A stretch of DNA of 64,000 nucleotides from assembly GCA_024291935.2 (NCBI GenBank), contig CM044317.1, positions 64,718,730 to 64,782,729 of the forward strand, written 5' to 3'. This stretch comes from Okapia johnstoni. Its lineage: Eukaryota; Chordata; Mammalia; Artiodactyla; Giraffidae. Made by a program: the position numbers and the translations under genes. Below, piece by piece: positions 26,433 to 38,650 of this stretch. The number at the start of each line of letters is the position of its first letter. The first letter of the stretch is position 1. The notes beneath the pieces were generated by a model, which had not been told where the DNA came from, did no database searches, and saw only the letters and a program-made list of their open reading frames with translations.

Positions 26433-26691
26433 AGTCAAACAGATGAGAAGAAAAACAAGTCAGGTACCAGGTTTCAAGTTTTCCATGTTAATAAGTCTCA
26501 AATATTTTTAAAGTTTTGTTTCTCAACACAATACTTGTAGAGTTTCATAACATTTATGCTTACTACCGTGCAGGGGAAAGGAAAAGTAAAGCAATCTGTG
26601 CTTCTGGACACATTGTCAAATGCTTACTTCAAGCGTGCTAGTCCTCAGAGCATCCACTGGAGGGAGGCAAACACTAGATTCTGAGCCTTAC

Positions 26692-27479
26692 CTGCATTGG
26701 TGTTCCCCTTTCTTGCCGAAACTCTTCCATTTGCTGCTGCTGCCAAGGAGCTAAACTGTACGAGTCCTCTGTAGTTCTGCCCTCTAAGGGGTTCGTCCGC
26801 AACTGCTCAGTGAGCCACATCTGCGTCCTCACAGAAGGCTGGATGGGAACTCCACCTACTGCTTGCTGACCAAGCATTAAATATTTCGGAGATTCAAAAG
26901 CCTCTGAGCTTGTCATAATAGGCTTGCTTTCAGGTAAGGCACTGTATGTCATGTCTAAGGCCTGTCTCCTAAGGGTGGAGGAAGACGCTCTAAAGTCCTC
27001 TTTGCTACAGCTCTCAAATTTATATTTGCTGTCCAGAGTTGATGGTCGTTTTTTATTTATTTCCTTATCCTCTAGCTTAAGCATCTCCATACTGTCATGT
27101 AAACAGCTGGGTCCAATGGTCCTTAGCTGTGCTGTTAATGCCTTGTCTCTCCCTGTCTTTTCCAAACCTCTCCTTGATTCTTCTGTGTGCACAATGCCAC
27201 CCTGGCTACAGTTCTCTGGGACGGTGAGCTTGGATAACGATGACCATTTCCGGAGGGGCCGGAAGTCCTTCATGTCCAGTGAGGAGTCCTGCTCCCCCCT
27301 ACTATGATTTTCCAATGCTTGCATGAGGCTTATACTCCATTTTGAGCCATCTGATGTCAATGATTCCCTATGTTTGGAAACTGAAGCACTGGAGTTAGAC
27401 GGCATGACATGGGCAGTAGGAAGAGTAACCAACGACCGACTAGGCTTAAAAGATAATGTGCCACTTGAAGTTGAATGAT
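26692..27479 (-). CDS. CEP85L: CEP85L coding exon 3
   Basis: Large 788 bp exon of centrosomal protein 85-like, a coiled-coil centrosome protein linked to neuronal migration. The minus-strand acceptor TTTCCAG ends at 27480 and the donor CAG|GTAAGG starts at 26691. The first two bases complete an Asp codon begun in exon 2, and the remaining 786 nt are 262 intact codons. Recognisable conserved segments include '[19 protein letters not shown]', '[20 protein letters not shown]', '[20 protein letters not shown]', '[19 protein letters not shown]' and '[15 protein letters not shown]'. The segment is Ser-rich, low in hydrophobic residues and precedes the coiled coils, which are encoded outside the window. 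No frameshift is seen. Reading past the donor would add only RLRI-like residues before a stop. Confidence 0.97.
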
Positions 27480-27619
27480 CTGGAAAGAAAAAAGAATGCC
27501 AAATTAGCTGTAATTAACAGAAAGAAAAAAAAAAAAACAGGCAAAATGTAAAATACCAAAACAGAAATCTGAATATGGTTTCCCAGCACGTTTTTCAAAA
27601 GCACTTCATCAACATGAGA

Positions 27620-28292
27620 GACTTACTACTTATTACTATTACTATTATTATTAGTCATCTGAAACAAATCAAACCTACTTTTATATATTTTCTAAAAATG
27701 GATACATAACAAAATATATGCTCATTTGCAATCTATTTACAGATGAAAATGACTGGAAAACAGGTATATATTCACCAAAGTACTATGCCTTAAAAGAAAA
27801 ATCCATCTCCCCATTGAAAGGTTTTATTCATGATAAATCATTGAAGCCTCACACACAACTTCTAACTTTACTTAAAAAATGGTATCTCTTAGTGTCTTTC
27901 CTCAACTGTGGAAATCTAGGCCCAATCTGAACACTGAAGTACCTCTCCACACTCGAAATCAAATCAGAAATATGGGTAAAGGTGCTCCTGCAGTAATGGA
28001 AAATAATCAGAAAGGGTTCTGGCAATATATTTGCAGATGCAGAGTAGTTTCTACATTATCAGTCTCCCTTAATGGCATTCTCAATGATCTATTTTCCCAA
28101 GCTAGAACACCTGGAGTCTACTTTGATTCCTATCTTCCTCTGCACATTTACTAAATTCCAAGGTTGTACATTTTTACTTCCAAAATGACTGCACAGCTAT
28201 TACCGTAGATCAGACCTTCACATAATACTATCCTATACACAGGAACAGCTGTAGTAGGCAATATGGAAGCCCAAAGGATAAATAAGGGCCTC
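27620..28292. other. Intronic stretch, no feature
   Basis: Short (ATT)n-type run near 27627-27655, otherwise nothing recognised. Confidence 0.5.
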
Positions 28293-28304
28293 TACACTCA
28301 ATGG

Positions 28305-28580
28305 CTGCTGCTGCTGCTAAGTCGCTTCAGTCATGTCCGACTCTGTGCAACCCCATAGACGGCAGCCCACCAGGCTCCCCTGTCCTTGGGATTCTCCAGG
28401 CAAGAACACTGGAGTGAGTTGCCCTTTCCTTCTCCAATGCATGAAAGTGAAAAGTGAAAGTGAAGTCGCTCAGTCGTGTCCAACTCTTAGCGATCCCATG
28501 GACTGCAGCCTACCAGGCCCCTCCTTCCATGGGATTTTCCAGGCAAGAATACTGGAGTGGGTTGCCATTGCCTTCCCCGT
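28305..28580 (-). mobile_element. BovA2 dimeric SINE
   Basis: Two antisense BovB-derived monomers with the (CTG)n 'ctgctgctgctgctaagtcg' terminus and a central 'aagtgaaaagtgaaagtgaa' linker. A perfect 12 bp duplication TACACTCAATGG at 28293-28304 and 28581-28592 brackets it. Confidence 0.93.
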
Positions 28581-28592
28581 TACACTCAATGG

Positions 28593-29740
28593 ACTTACCA
28601 TCAAATGCCAAACCGCCATCAAATATGCCAAACTAAAATATCAAAGATTATCATTTTATCACATGATACACAGAAAGGTGATAGCAATTTGAAGTGTAGG
28701 GGTGGGGTGCTGAAATGTAACTTTTAACAGTTTGTTCTCTATGTCTTTCCATAATGTTTGACTCAGTATATATTTAAATATTACTTGTGAATTTTTATAT
28801 TGTTTTAAATAAATAAAGTAACAGGGAAAAACTGCTGAGGAAATCATAAGAAGATTCAGATGAGAAAGAGCCAGGCAAACTATTTTAAAAATATAATTCC
28901 AAGAGGTCTCTGCACAGAATTTATTCACCTGGAGATGCAAGGGGGAAAATATTACAGATGAAAGAATAAGAGAAAAAGTATCACAAAATATCACTGTAAT
29001 TTACCGTATTACAGGTTACCACCAGCCTCGACAGAACTCTTTCATACTCAAGAAATTTCCCATATTATAAGGCCAACATCCCAAAATAAATTTTAGACCT
29101 TAAATTCTCAACATACCCTGCAACTATGATACAGACATTCAGAAGCACCTGCACAGATTTCAGTTTGGAAGGGAGTCACATGAGAAGATGGGCTCTGTGT
29201 GGAGCTACCATTTCTGGCAACAGCAGAAACATTAGCCTCCCAGTGACAAGAGGAGAGGTGGCCAAACCAAGTGCTGGCAGAGAAGGGGCAGCAACTGGGC
29301 AGCATCGGTCGGTTCCTCCAATGGGGCAGGAGAATGTCTGTTCTCAGAGGTGCCTGAGGCATATTACCTGGAAGCTTAACCCTAAGCCTGGTTCTCCAAC
29401 GCTCCTCAGAAATTTTGAGTTAACAAAACACCCTTAAATAAATTCCTCCTATTCTCAATCATCCAGTCAGCTTCTTCTGCTGATTAAGAACTCTAACTGA
29501 TCCAAGTATGAAGCCAGGATAATATTTCAATAAAACAAATGTTTCTAAAACGAATACTTATTTTTTAAAAAAAGATGCTAAACTCACTAAACAGTAAAAG
29601 TGCATTCCCTATTACACACATAAAACTATTAATGACTGCTAATATCCTATGATGATAGAACATAAAACTGTTATAGCCTTTGGAAGAAGAGGGGTAATCT
29701 GTATACATCAATATTTAAAATATGCAAACATATAGGTAAA
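28593..29740. other. Intronic stretch, no feature
   Basis: No exon or recognisable repeat. The segment 29130-29440 is relatively GC-rich, with overlapping open frames on both strands that match nothing I know. Confidence 0.4.
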
Positions 29741-29790
29741 TATATAAATACACACATATCCACGGGCAGATAAATGATCTGGAGGAGTAT

Positions 29791-30007
29791 GTGGTGGTGG
29801 TTTAGTCGCTCAGTCGTGTCTGACTCTTGCAACCCCATGGACTGTAGCCCATCAGGCTCCTCCGTCCATGGGATTTCCCAGGCAAGCATACTGGAGTGGG
29901 TTACCATTTTCTTCTCCAAGTAATCTTCATGAGACCCAGGAATTCGAAGCCAGGTCTTCTGCACTGCAGGCAGATTCTTTACTGACTGAGCTACGAGGGA
30001 AGCTGTG
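29791..30007 (-). mobile_element. Bov-tA SINE between 50 bp direct repeats
   Basis: Antisense Bov-tA body and head. The flanks 29741-29790 and 30008-30057 are direct repeats of 50 nt with 5 mismatches by my alignment, and they abut the element on both sides. Confidence 0.88.
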
Positions 30008-30057
30008 TATATAAGTACACACATATTCATGGGCACATAAATGATCTGGAGGAATAT

Positions 30058-32569
30058 ACTCAAAACTTAATAAACACAGGTAGAAAGAGGAGAAAAGGAG
30101 AAGGATGCTTTCACATTCTACTTTACATAATGTCTTATTTTAATTTCTTTCCAAAGAGCATAAATTTACCATTTGGCCAAACTTCTGCAAAGATGTTTTA
30201 TTGTGTCACCTCAAAGAGTCTGAAATAGAAAAGAACACCGCTTCTAAAGTATGAATTATATATGAGGTGACTGTCTCATGTTCCATGCCACAGCTGAAAC
30301 TTTTGACACCAGCTGAAACTTCACCAGTCCTGGATGCTACTTCTATCTGAAAATGTGCTAACTTCCTGTCTACCTTTGCCAGCTCGATATTTCCCAACTG
30401 CACAGAAAATCAACAATTGGCGATAAAAACCAATTCTACATCACACTAGTATTTACTCCTACAAATCTAAAAGCTACTGTAATATATCCTGTTCATAGAA
30501 CATTACATTAAGAATAGAATTTACTCCAAAACTCATTTACGTCTAAAGTTCTCAAATTTCAGCACAAAACACAGTTACCTGGTATCTGGAGCCCTACTCC
30601 AAGAGATTATCATTCAGTTAAGAGTAGAGAAGGTCCAGGAAACACCACTTTTTAATAAGTGATTCTGCTATTCTATTCAGTACAATGTCATTCCACCTGT
30701 GACTGATTTCAGTTCTGAAGCCTTCAATTTCAAGATTAAATATCTCAAGTCCAACCATCAACAGTATCTGAGGTTCGTTGTAAAAACTGATTTACTGTGA
30801 CATCAGAATTTATTCTGTGAAAACTCAGAATTAAAGTTTATTCTATCCACACACATAGGCACATACATACACAGGCACACACACAACATAAATTAATGAA
30901 CAAAGAATTAAACATTTGACAGTATAGATACCTGAAAAAAAGAAAAAAACATTCTTAGAGATGAATCGAAAAATAATTTATTTTGCCTAATGAAACACAA
31001 TCAATTAGAGGTAGATGCAATGCATTTCCTAATGTGCTTTATTATACTACCTAACTGTAGCCACAAATCTCAAAGGCAAGTTATTATGATGGCATCCACC
31101 AGTATCTAAGTTAGAACACTGAAATCTGAAACCAGCAGAAGGTAGTCCTTTTAAAAGCCAGAGGAGAGGGCTTATAGTAGTCACAGAGAACCCAGAAAAG
31201 TTAATGATTGCAGACAGATTTCAGCTTATAGGGGAAAAAGAGAAGAGGACACTGCTGTAACCTGATAATGCAAGTGAATTACATTTAAGACAACAAAAGT
31301 TCTCAATTCTGAACAAAATCACTGTCATGTTATTCTTATCTGGCAATTCATGCCAGATTGATTCTATCTTCTCATACATGTAGGGACAGTCTCTCTGTTC
31401 TTTCTTATAGTAAAAAGGAATTAAATTTTTAAAAAACCACACCTTCCAGATCTACAGTATAAGAAATCATAAATGTTTACAATTAAAAAAATAAACAGGA
31501 AACTGTATAAACATATCAAAATAGTCTGATTTTAAAAATTACAGCTTATATTTTCATTCAATATAAAATATAGTACTTTACATTTTAAATAAAACTATTA
31601 AGCCTAACCCAAAGGCAATAATCTTTATAGAACACCATGACTTTTTCCCATTCCTGCTAATGCCATCATGATGTATCATGAGAAAAAACAAATAAATTTA
31701 AGCCACATTTAATTCTCCCCACTTTACATTTCTAAGCATTCCTTATATTTTTAGGTAAATATTTAAAAAATATTCTTAACTATATTCTGGTAGGAAAAGA
31801 GCTATATAAGGAAACTCAATAATATTCAACCAAACAATCTTCTAGCAATGTATAATGTACAAGGCACTGTGCTAGGCAGAAAAGATTATGCAAATATATT
31901 ATTCACAATAAAATATGAAAATAGCCCTTCTCAGGGTTTACAATTTCACCATTACACACACACAGCTGCAGGACAGGACTAAAGCTTATCATAAGGAAAC
32001 TACAAAATACCAGATAGTATGAAGTGTGCTAGAGAGAAAAGGCAGAATATTCATAAAGTAAGTCTCGGAATGATAGCCAACTTCTCTATAGCAATAATGG
32101 AATCCAGAGCACAGTGAAATATCTCCAGAAAGTTAAGAGTAAATAACTGGCACCCAAAAATTGTTTGGAGCACTAAGCTATCTTTCAAGATTGAAGGCAA
32201 AATATATAATCCTGCTAAACAAAAACAGAGCTTATCACCAAAAGACTCACTAAAATTGTACTAACATTCCTTAAGGTTCTTTCACTAAAAAAGAAAAATG
32301 AGTCCTGAGTTGTAAAAACAAATAAGATTAAAAAAAAAAACTGTGATTAAATCTAAGAACACCAATGGTTACATAACAATATCTAACTTGTGGGTTAAAA
32401 AAAAGAGGGCAAAGAAAACCAAACTATCAGCTATGATGAATAAAACAAGGGTGGAAGCACATTCTAACACTGTAGTCAAGTTAGAGATGCGCATTATAAG
32501 TTCTAAACAGCTAAAAGAATAGGGAGAACTCAAAACCGCACAGCCACAAGCGAGAAACATGAAGCCGGG
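30058..32569. other. Intronic stretch, weak old repeats
   Basis: No gene. An L2-like segment ('aaggcactgtgctagg') lies around 31850-32040. An L1 ORF2-like segment possibly lies around 32095-32330. All are too diverged to delimit. Confidence 0.4.
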
Positions 32570-33715
32570 TTCCTCTCTCTCATACTTCCAACAAGTATTA
32601 GCTCAGAATGAATCGCCAGCTGAAATGTAACAGCTAAAACCATATAATTCTTAGAAGAAACCATAGGTGTAAATCTTCATGACCTTTAAGTCAGGCACTA
32701 GTCTGTCAGATACAACACCAAAAGCCCAAGCAACAAAAGAAAATAAAGATAAACTGGACCTGAACAAAATTTTTAAAAATTTTGCTACAAATGATACCAT
32801 CAGGAAAGTAAAAGGACGGCCCCAAAAATGGGAGATCTTTACAATTATACATCTGATAGGGACTTCAGATTATATAAGAAACACAATCAGATTATGTAAT
32901 AAACAAACAAATAACCCAATGTAAAAATGGACGTGAAATTTGAAAAGCCGTTTTTCCAAAGATAAACAGATGGTCTTATTAAAGGACACAAAAAGATGCT
33001 CAACGTTTTTAGGGAAATGCAATTCAAAACCACAATGAGACACCATTTCACACCCATTAGGATGGCTATCATCCAAATGACAGCAAGTGTTGGCAAGGAT
33101 GTGGAGAAATTGGAACTCTCATACAAAGCTGATGGGAGTGTAAAATGGTACTGGTGTTTAACAGTTTGGCAGTTCCTCAGAAAATCAAAAATAAGAGTTA
33201 CCATATGATCCAACAATTCCACTCCTAGGTATACACCAAAGAGAAATGAAAACATATTCACAGAGGTATTACCAATAGTCAAAAAGTGAAAATAACTCAA
33301 CGTCCATCAACTGATAAATGGATAAATAAAAAGTGGTACAATGGAATATTATATAGTAATGAAAAAGAAAAGAAGTATTGATTGATACATGCTACAACAT
33401 GAGTGAATCTAGAAAACATTACACTAAGTGAAAATCAGTAAAAAGGGACAACATATTAGATGATTCTATCTATATGAAATGTTCAGAACAAAGAAATTTT
33501 TACAGATAAGTGGCTTCTCAAGGGGATGAGAGGAAAGATGGAGAGTGAGAGATTACAGATTTCTTAGGGGAGGGGGAGCTAAAAAATGTTCTAAAGTTAG
33601 ATTGTATAACAGTTGAACAATTCTGAGAATATATTAAGAAGCATTAAACTGTATACTTTAAATGGGTAAGTTATATAGTATATTAATTATAGCTCAGTAA
33701 AGATTTTTTTAAACA
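32570..33715 (+). mobile_element. 5'-truncated L1 relic
   Basis: It begins in ORF2 text ('tataattcttagaagaaacc', 'agcaacaaaagaaaataaag'), passes 'caccattaggatggctatc'-like text and 'tgatccaacaattccactcc', and ends with the L1 3' UTR 'actgtatactttaaatgggt'. Non-coding, multiple stops. Confidence 0.88.
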
Positions 33716-35584
33716 TATGTGTGTATAACTTCTGATAGGCTAGGAGGAAAATGTCATGAAAGAAAAAGTCAATCAAAAGAAGGCAAGAAAAGAAAAAACT
33801 TGAGAAAAGCAGAATATAAAGTATATAATATGATTTAAAATGCAACAAAATTTAACAATCACAGTAAGCAAAAATCCACTCAAAGAACTGTCCACATAAT
33901 TTTTAAATCCAGCTAAATGTTTGCAAAAGATATACCCTAAAATATGAAGTCCTATTTTGGCACTATGGTGTCTGCATAGAAACTGAGAATGATTACATTA
34001 AGGAATCATACAGAAATAACCATCAAGAACATTAGGAGAATTGTATATTAGTTATCAAGATCATGAAAAGCATACTATCCTGAACTGTTTGCTTTTACTT
34101 GTTAAAATGAGAAGCTTCTGTCTCCCTACTGCCAAACATACGGCCCACTCTTTCAGCAATTGTACTTGATAGCAAGAGTACACAATTCTGTGCAAATCTT
34201 GGTTCTCATTTAGTTATTGTGTAATCATTATCACCAATCACCTTTTTTTCTTAACCATTTTATATTTTTTTCTCAATTGTATTTTGTGAAGTCACTTCAA
34301 ATCCTACTGAGGCAGAAATTGAGTGAAAAGTTCTAAAATTACTTGTTTAAAATAATTACAGCAGTCTATACTGTTCATAAGTCAGTTCTCAATCCCTTTT
34401 TGTACACTCTTAGCAACCATTCACAACAAACTAAGAAATTTCATTTTGTAAGTTTACATAAAATAAGATGAAAAGCTGGTTTTTAAAGTGGGGGGGGGTG
34501 TTTCTGATCTGCAGTCAGACTTTTGGCAACTTAACTAAAGGACAATCTGAGGTACTGTTTAAAGAGGTCAACAATTCAAGGCAAAACTAATTTTAAAAGT
34601 TGGTCAGTTAAAAAAAAAAAAAGCTCTTTGTATTTATACCAAAACTGTAGTATTTTTTTTTCTTTAAAGGCTTTTAAAATTTCTTTCAATTGTACCATTT
34701 TCTAGATATCTCTTACAAGTTTCAATTTAGATTGTCTCATCAGCAGTGTACTTGCAAAGACCTGCAAGTGTTCTTTCTCTCCTCTAAAAATGTTTATAAA
34801 TCAAATTGTAATGATCTCAAATTATGAAGTGTGATTTTGAAAATTCAAATTTTCTCAGGAAAAAAACCTGTTACTTTTATGATAGAACTGACAAAAAAAA
34901 TTATCATCTGGTCCTCTAACCACCTACATGTCTGGGGAAATGTGAAGTCATTAACCTCTACTCTAAACCCATGGCTGTGTGACTGAAGAGTCTTTCAACA
35001 CAGGTCTCAAAAGTGGACTAAATTCAGGTCAGTCAGCTTGGTCAGGTTCAGGAAGTCGTATTCTACCAGGCCAAGATGCAAAATGATAGGAAAAAAATGA
35101 GTGTATGAATGGATGGATAACAATGAAAGTAAAAATGAGGTCCACAAAGCTACAAAATATACCTCCAACAATTTAATTTATGCAAATTTACTACAGCTGC
35201 AATGCTCTTATATGCCATGCTTAAAGCTTTAAATTCAAATATTTTATTTTCAGCGATAATGTAGATTAACAAGAAAATTAAGTAGAAATGCAGGGCAAAG
35301 GAAAATCGGTTATTTGGTTTGTAAATGAACATAAATCATAATTGTTTTGAATACTGCCTTGAAATTATTTGATTTCACAAGCAAAAAAGTATTCCGTGTA
35401 TAACTTTTGACCTACTTCCATATGTAAATGAAGAACTAAATCCATAAAGGTTAAATTACTTGACCAAGTAGAGATCTCAAAATAGAAGCACGGTCTCCTG
35501 TTTCTCAGTCTAGTGTTACCTATCCTATCCTAAACACTACACTACACCTCTCAGTTCTCCTCCTCTAGTGTCTCACTTCAAGAA
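33716..35584. other. Intronic stretch, no feature
   Basis: AT-rich with poly-A and poly-G runs (34488-34498 and 34609-34622). Nothing recognised. Confidence 0.5.
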
Positions 35585-35725
35585 CAGATATCTAACAGTG
35601 TGGGTAAGGGCAGACCTTTGGAGTTAGATTTGAAGAACCTCAGCTCCATCACTTGAACAGCTGTGCAACCCCAGATATGTTATTAACATCTTCCAAGTTT
35701 TATTTTTTTCATCAGTGAAGAGAAG
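35585..35725 (-). repeat. MIR SINE relic
   Basis: Antisense MIR-like core: 'tttggagttagatttgaa', 'agctccatcacttg' and 'tttttttcatcagtgaagag'. Confidence 0.55.
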
Positions 35726-35740
35726 ATAATTGTATTTTAC

Positions 35741-36690
35741 TTCAGTTCAGTTCAGTCGCTCAGTCGTGTCCGACTCTCTGCAACCCCATGGACTGCAGCA
35801 CGCCAGGCTTCCCTGTCCATCACCAACTCCCAGAGCTTACTCAAACTCATGTCCATTGAGTCAGTGGTACCATCCAACCATCTCATCCTCTGTCATCCCC
35901 TTCTCCTCCCACCTTCAATCATTCCCAGCATCAGCGTCTTTTCCAATGAGTCAGTTCTTCGCATCAGGTGGCCAAAGTATTGGAACTTCAGCTTCAGCAT
36001 CAGACCTTCCAATGAATATACAGGATTGATTCCTTTAGGATGGACTGGTTGGATCTCCTTGCAGTCCAAGGGACTCTCAAGACTCTTCTCCAACACCACA
36101 GTTCAAAAGCATCAATTCTTCAGCACTCAGCTTTCTTTATAGTCCAACTCTGACATCCATACACGACTACTGGAAAAACCATAGCCTTGACTAGACGGAC
36201 CTTTGTTGGCAAAGTAATGTCTCTGCTTTTTAATATGCTGTCTAGGGTGGTCATAACTTTTCTTCCAGGAAGCAAGTATCTTTTAATTTCATGGCTGCAG
36301 TCACCATCTGCAGTGATTTTGGAGCCCCCAAAAATAAAGTCTGTCGCTGTTTCCATTGTTTCCCCATCTATTTGCCATGAAGTGACAGGACCGGATGCCA
36401 TGATGTTAGTTTTTTGAATGCTGAGTTTTAAGCCAACTTTTTCACTGTCCTCTTTCACTTTCATCAAGAGGCTCTTTAGTTCTTCTTCACTTTCTGCCAT
36501 AAGGGTGGTGCCATCTGCATATCTGAGGTTATTGATATTTCTCCCGGCAATCTTGATTCCAGCTTGTGCTTCATCCAGTCCAGCGTTTCTCATGATGTAC
36601 TCTGCATAGAAGTTAAATAAGCAGGGTGACAATATACTGCCTTGATGTACTCCTTTCCCGATTTGGAACCAGTCTGTTGTTCCATGTCCA
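35741..36690 (-). mobile_element. 5'-truncated BovB LINE, RT active site altered
   Basis: RTE-clade BovB 3' kilobase. The minus frame at 36120-36632 encodes the RT palm and thumb side: 'SPCLFNFYAEYIM', then YADG where BovB has YADD, then '[12 protein letters not shown]'. The catalytic second Asp is thus Gly (LRYADGTTLM), so this copy could not support reverse transcription even apart from the truncation. The 3' tail is the (TTCAG)n repeat at 35741-35755. A 9 bp repeat GTATTTTAC at 35732-35740 and 36707-36715 is the probable target-site duplication. Confidence 0.9.
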
Positions 36691-36756
36691 AGGCATTTTA
36701 CCTAAGGTATTTTACCTTAGAAGGATTCTATAGTGACAAAAATTTTAATCATGTAC

Positions 36757-37618
36757 AGAAGCTATGACAAACCTATATAGCATATTAAAAAGCAGAGACA
36801 TTGCTTTTCTGACAAAGGTCCGTACAGTCAAAGCTATGGTTTTTCCAGTAGTCATGTACGGATGTGACAGTTGGACCATGAAGAAGACTGAGCGCCAAAG
36901 AATTGATGCTTTTGAATTGTGGTGCTGGAGAAGACTCCAGAATCCCTTGGGTTGCAAGGAGATTAAACCACTCAATCTTATAGGAAATCAACCCTGAATA
37001 TTCATTGGAAGGACTAATGCTGAAGCTCTAATACTTTGGCCACCTGATGCGAAGAGCCAACTCACTGGAAAAGATCCTGAAATTTTTATGATGTCTTCCA
37101 AAATTAGTCGTTGTCTAGTGTTAGGAGCATAGGGGTGTTGAGGGTGGTGGCTAAGGGGAGTCGGGTTTCTCTTTAGGGTGGTAAAAATCTAAAATTCATA
37201 AAATAATGTTTATACAACTCTGTGAATATACTAAAAGCCACTGAGTTGTATACGCTAAATGAGTGAATTATACGGTATGTAAGTTACACTTCAATTATTC
37301 AGTCACTAAGTCGCGTCTGACTCTGAGACTCCAGGGACGGCAGCACGCCAGGCTCCCCTGTCCTCCACTCTCTCCCAGTTGGGTTCAAACTCACGTCCAT
37401 GAAGTCGATGATGCCATCCAACCATCTCATCTGGGAAAGGCTGAAGGCAAAAGAAGAAGGGGACAGCAGAGGATGAGATGGTTAGATAGTATCACCAATT
37501 CAATGGACATGAATTTGAGCAAACTCTGGGAGATAGTGGAGGACAGAGGAGCCTGGCATGCTACAGTCCATGGTGTCACAAAGAGTCGGACATAACTTAG
37601 CGACTGAACAACAACCAC
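36757..37618 (+). mobile_element. BovB 3' fragment interrupted by a 354 bp insertion
   Basis: Sense BovB runs from the '[16 protein letters not shown]' region through 'YGCDSWTMKK' to 'ctcactggaaaagatcctg' at 37079. It breaks, and resumes at 37431-37433 with 'ctgggaaaggctgaaggc', continuing to the 3' end 'acttagcgactgaacaacaac'. The BovB consensus runs straight from CCTG through ATG to CTGGGAAAG here, so the interruption is nearly exact. Confidence 0.88.
37079..37432. repeat. Duplicated L1-tail/BovB composite, copy 1
   Basis: 354 nt. The left about 215 nt are an old L1 3' UTR ('actctgtgaatatactaaaa', 'gagttgtatacgctaaatg'). The right about 135 nt are an antisense BovB 3' fragment starting 'tcagtcactaagtcgcgtct'. 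It recurs as 38306-38650 with about a dozen substitutions and one 9 nt indel by my alignment. Confidence 0.92.
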
Positions 37619-38305
37619 ATCAGAACTATAAAACCTCACATTGCAAAAATATACAGCACATATTATCATTAATATTAAGGTCAACTGACTATCTAATTCA
37701 CTGTAATTTCTGGAGATAATGTTATGGGAATATCCATCATCAGAGTCCTGAAAGTGCCAAAGCTATGAAGTTACAGCAATATAAGGTTATTCACCAATGA
37801 AATGAACCTTAATAAAATAAAGAAACAGGTTAGAGAACAGTCTAAATATCATTTATGTCACCTATAAGATGGATACAGAATTGTACCCAACATGCAATTT
37901 CTTTTATTAACTGAAACAATCATGTAAACCTCTATGATGCCTTACACATAGTGAATAAAAAAAAATATTACTACTATTTTAATTAAAGTTTAAAAAGGAA
38001 CTCTCGATTTGCTTAAAATATTACCTAAGGTATGGGGATGAGGAGCACAGAATATCTGAAATAATACTGCCATGTGTTATAATTTATACCTGTATAAGTC
38101 TGGTGTTGCGTACATGTAGGTTTACCATTTCACCTTCTTTTTACTTTAGTAACACTTAAAATATTCTGTAAAAAAGAAAAAAGGCTAAGAACGCGAGGAT
38201 ATTTTACATTACGATGAGGTGTTTTAAAGAAACCATTTAGCAAAGCAAAGTAATGAAACTTAATCACTGTAATAAAATACAGAAGCAAAGAAAACAGAGC
38301 CCTGG
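37619..38305. other. Spacer between duplicated blocks
   Basis: Unique-looking AT-rich intronic sequence. It is not part of the duplication, so the two copies are not a simple tandem array. Confidence 0.6.
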
Positions 38306-38650
38306 GAAATTTTTATGATGTCTTCCAAAATTAGTGGTTGTCTAGTGTTAGGAGCATAGGGGTGTTGAGGGTGGTGGCTAAGGGGAGTCGGGTTTCTCTT
38401 TAGGGTGGTAAAAATCTAAAATTCATACAATGATGTTTATATGAAATACTAAAAGCCACTGAGTTGTATACGTTAAATGAGTGAATTATACGGTATGTAA
38501 GTTACACTTCAATTATTCAGTCACTAAGTCGCGTCTGGCTCTGAGACCCCAGGGACTGCAGCATGCCAGGCTCCTCTGTCCTCCACTCTCTCCCAGGCGG
38601 GTTCAAACTCACGTCCATGAAGTCGATGATGCCATCCAACCATCTCATCT
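38306..38650. repeat. Duplicated L1-tail/BovB composite, copy 2
   Basis: 345 nt, same orientation as copy 1, set in unrelated flanks ('cagagccctgg' left, 'tttatgataattatt' right). It lacks 9 nt of the L1 tail that copy 1 keeps ('caactctgtg' region). Confidence 0.92.

Larger units (their letters stand above)
1..26691 (-). other. CEP85L: CEP85L intron 3 (partial), containing PLN
   Basis: This is everything downstream, on the minus strand, of the CEP85L exon 3 splice donor. The donor reads CAG then GTAAGG on the minus strand, with GT at 26691-26690. The next CEP85L exon was looked for by eye in the left part and not found, so the intron continues beyond the window. PLN lies wholly inside on the opposite strand, as in human. 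Confidence 0.85.

Noticed and set aside
29126..29437. 103-codon frame with antisense partner
   Set aside because: Unrecognised, no splice support in either gene's phase, composition explained by a locally GC-rich patch.
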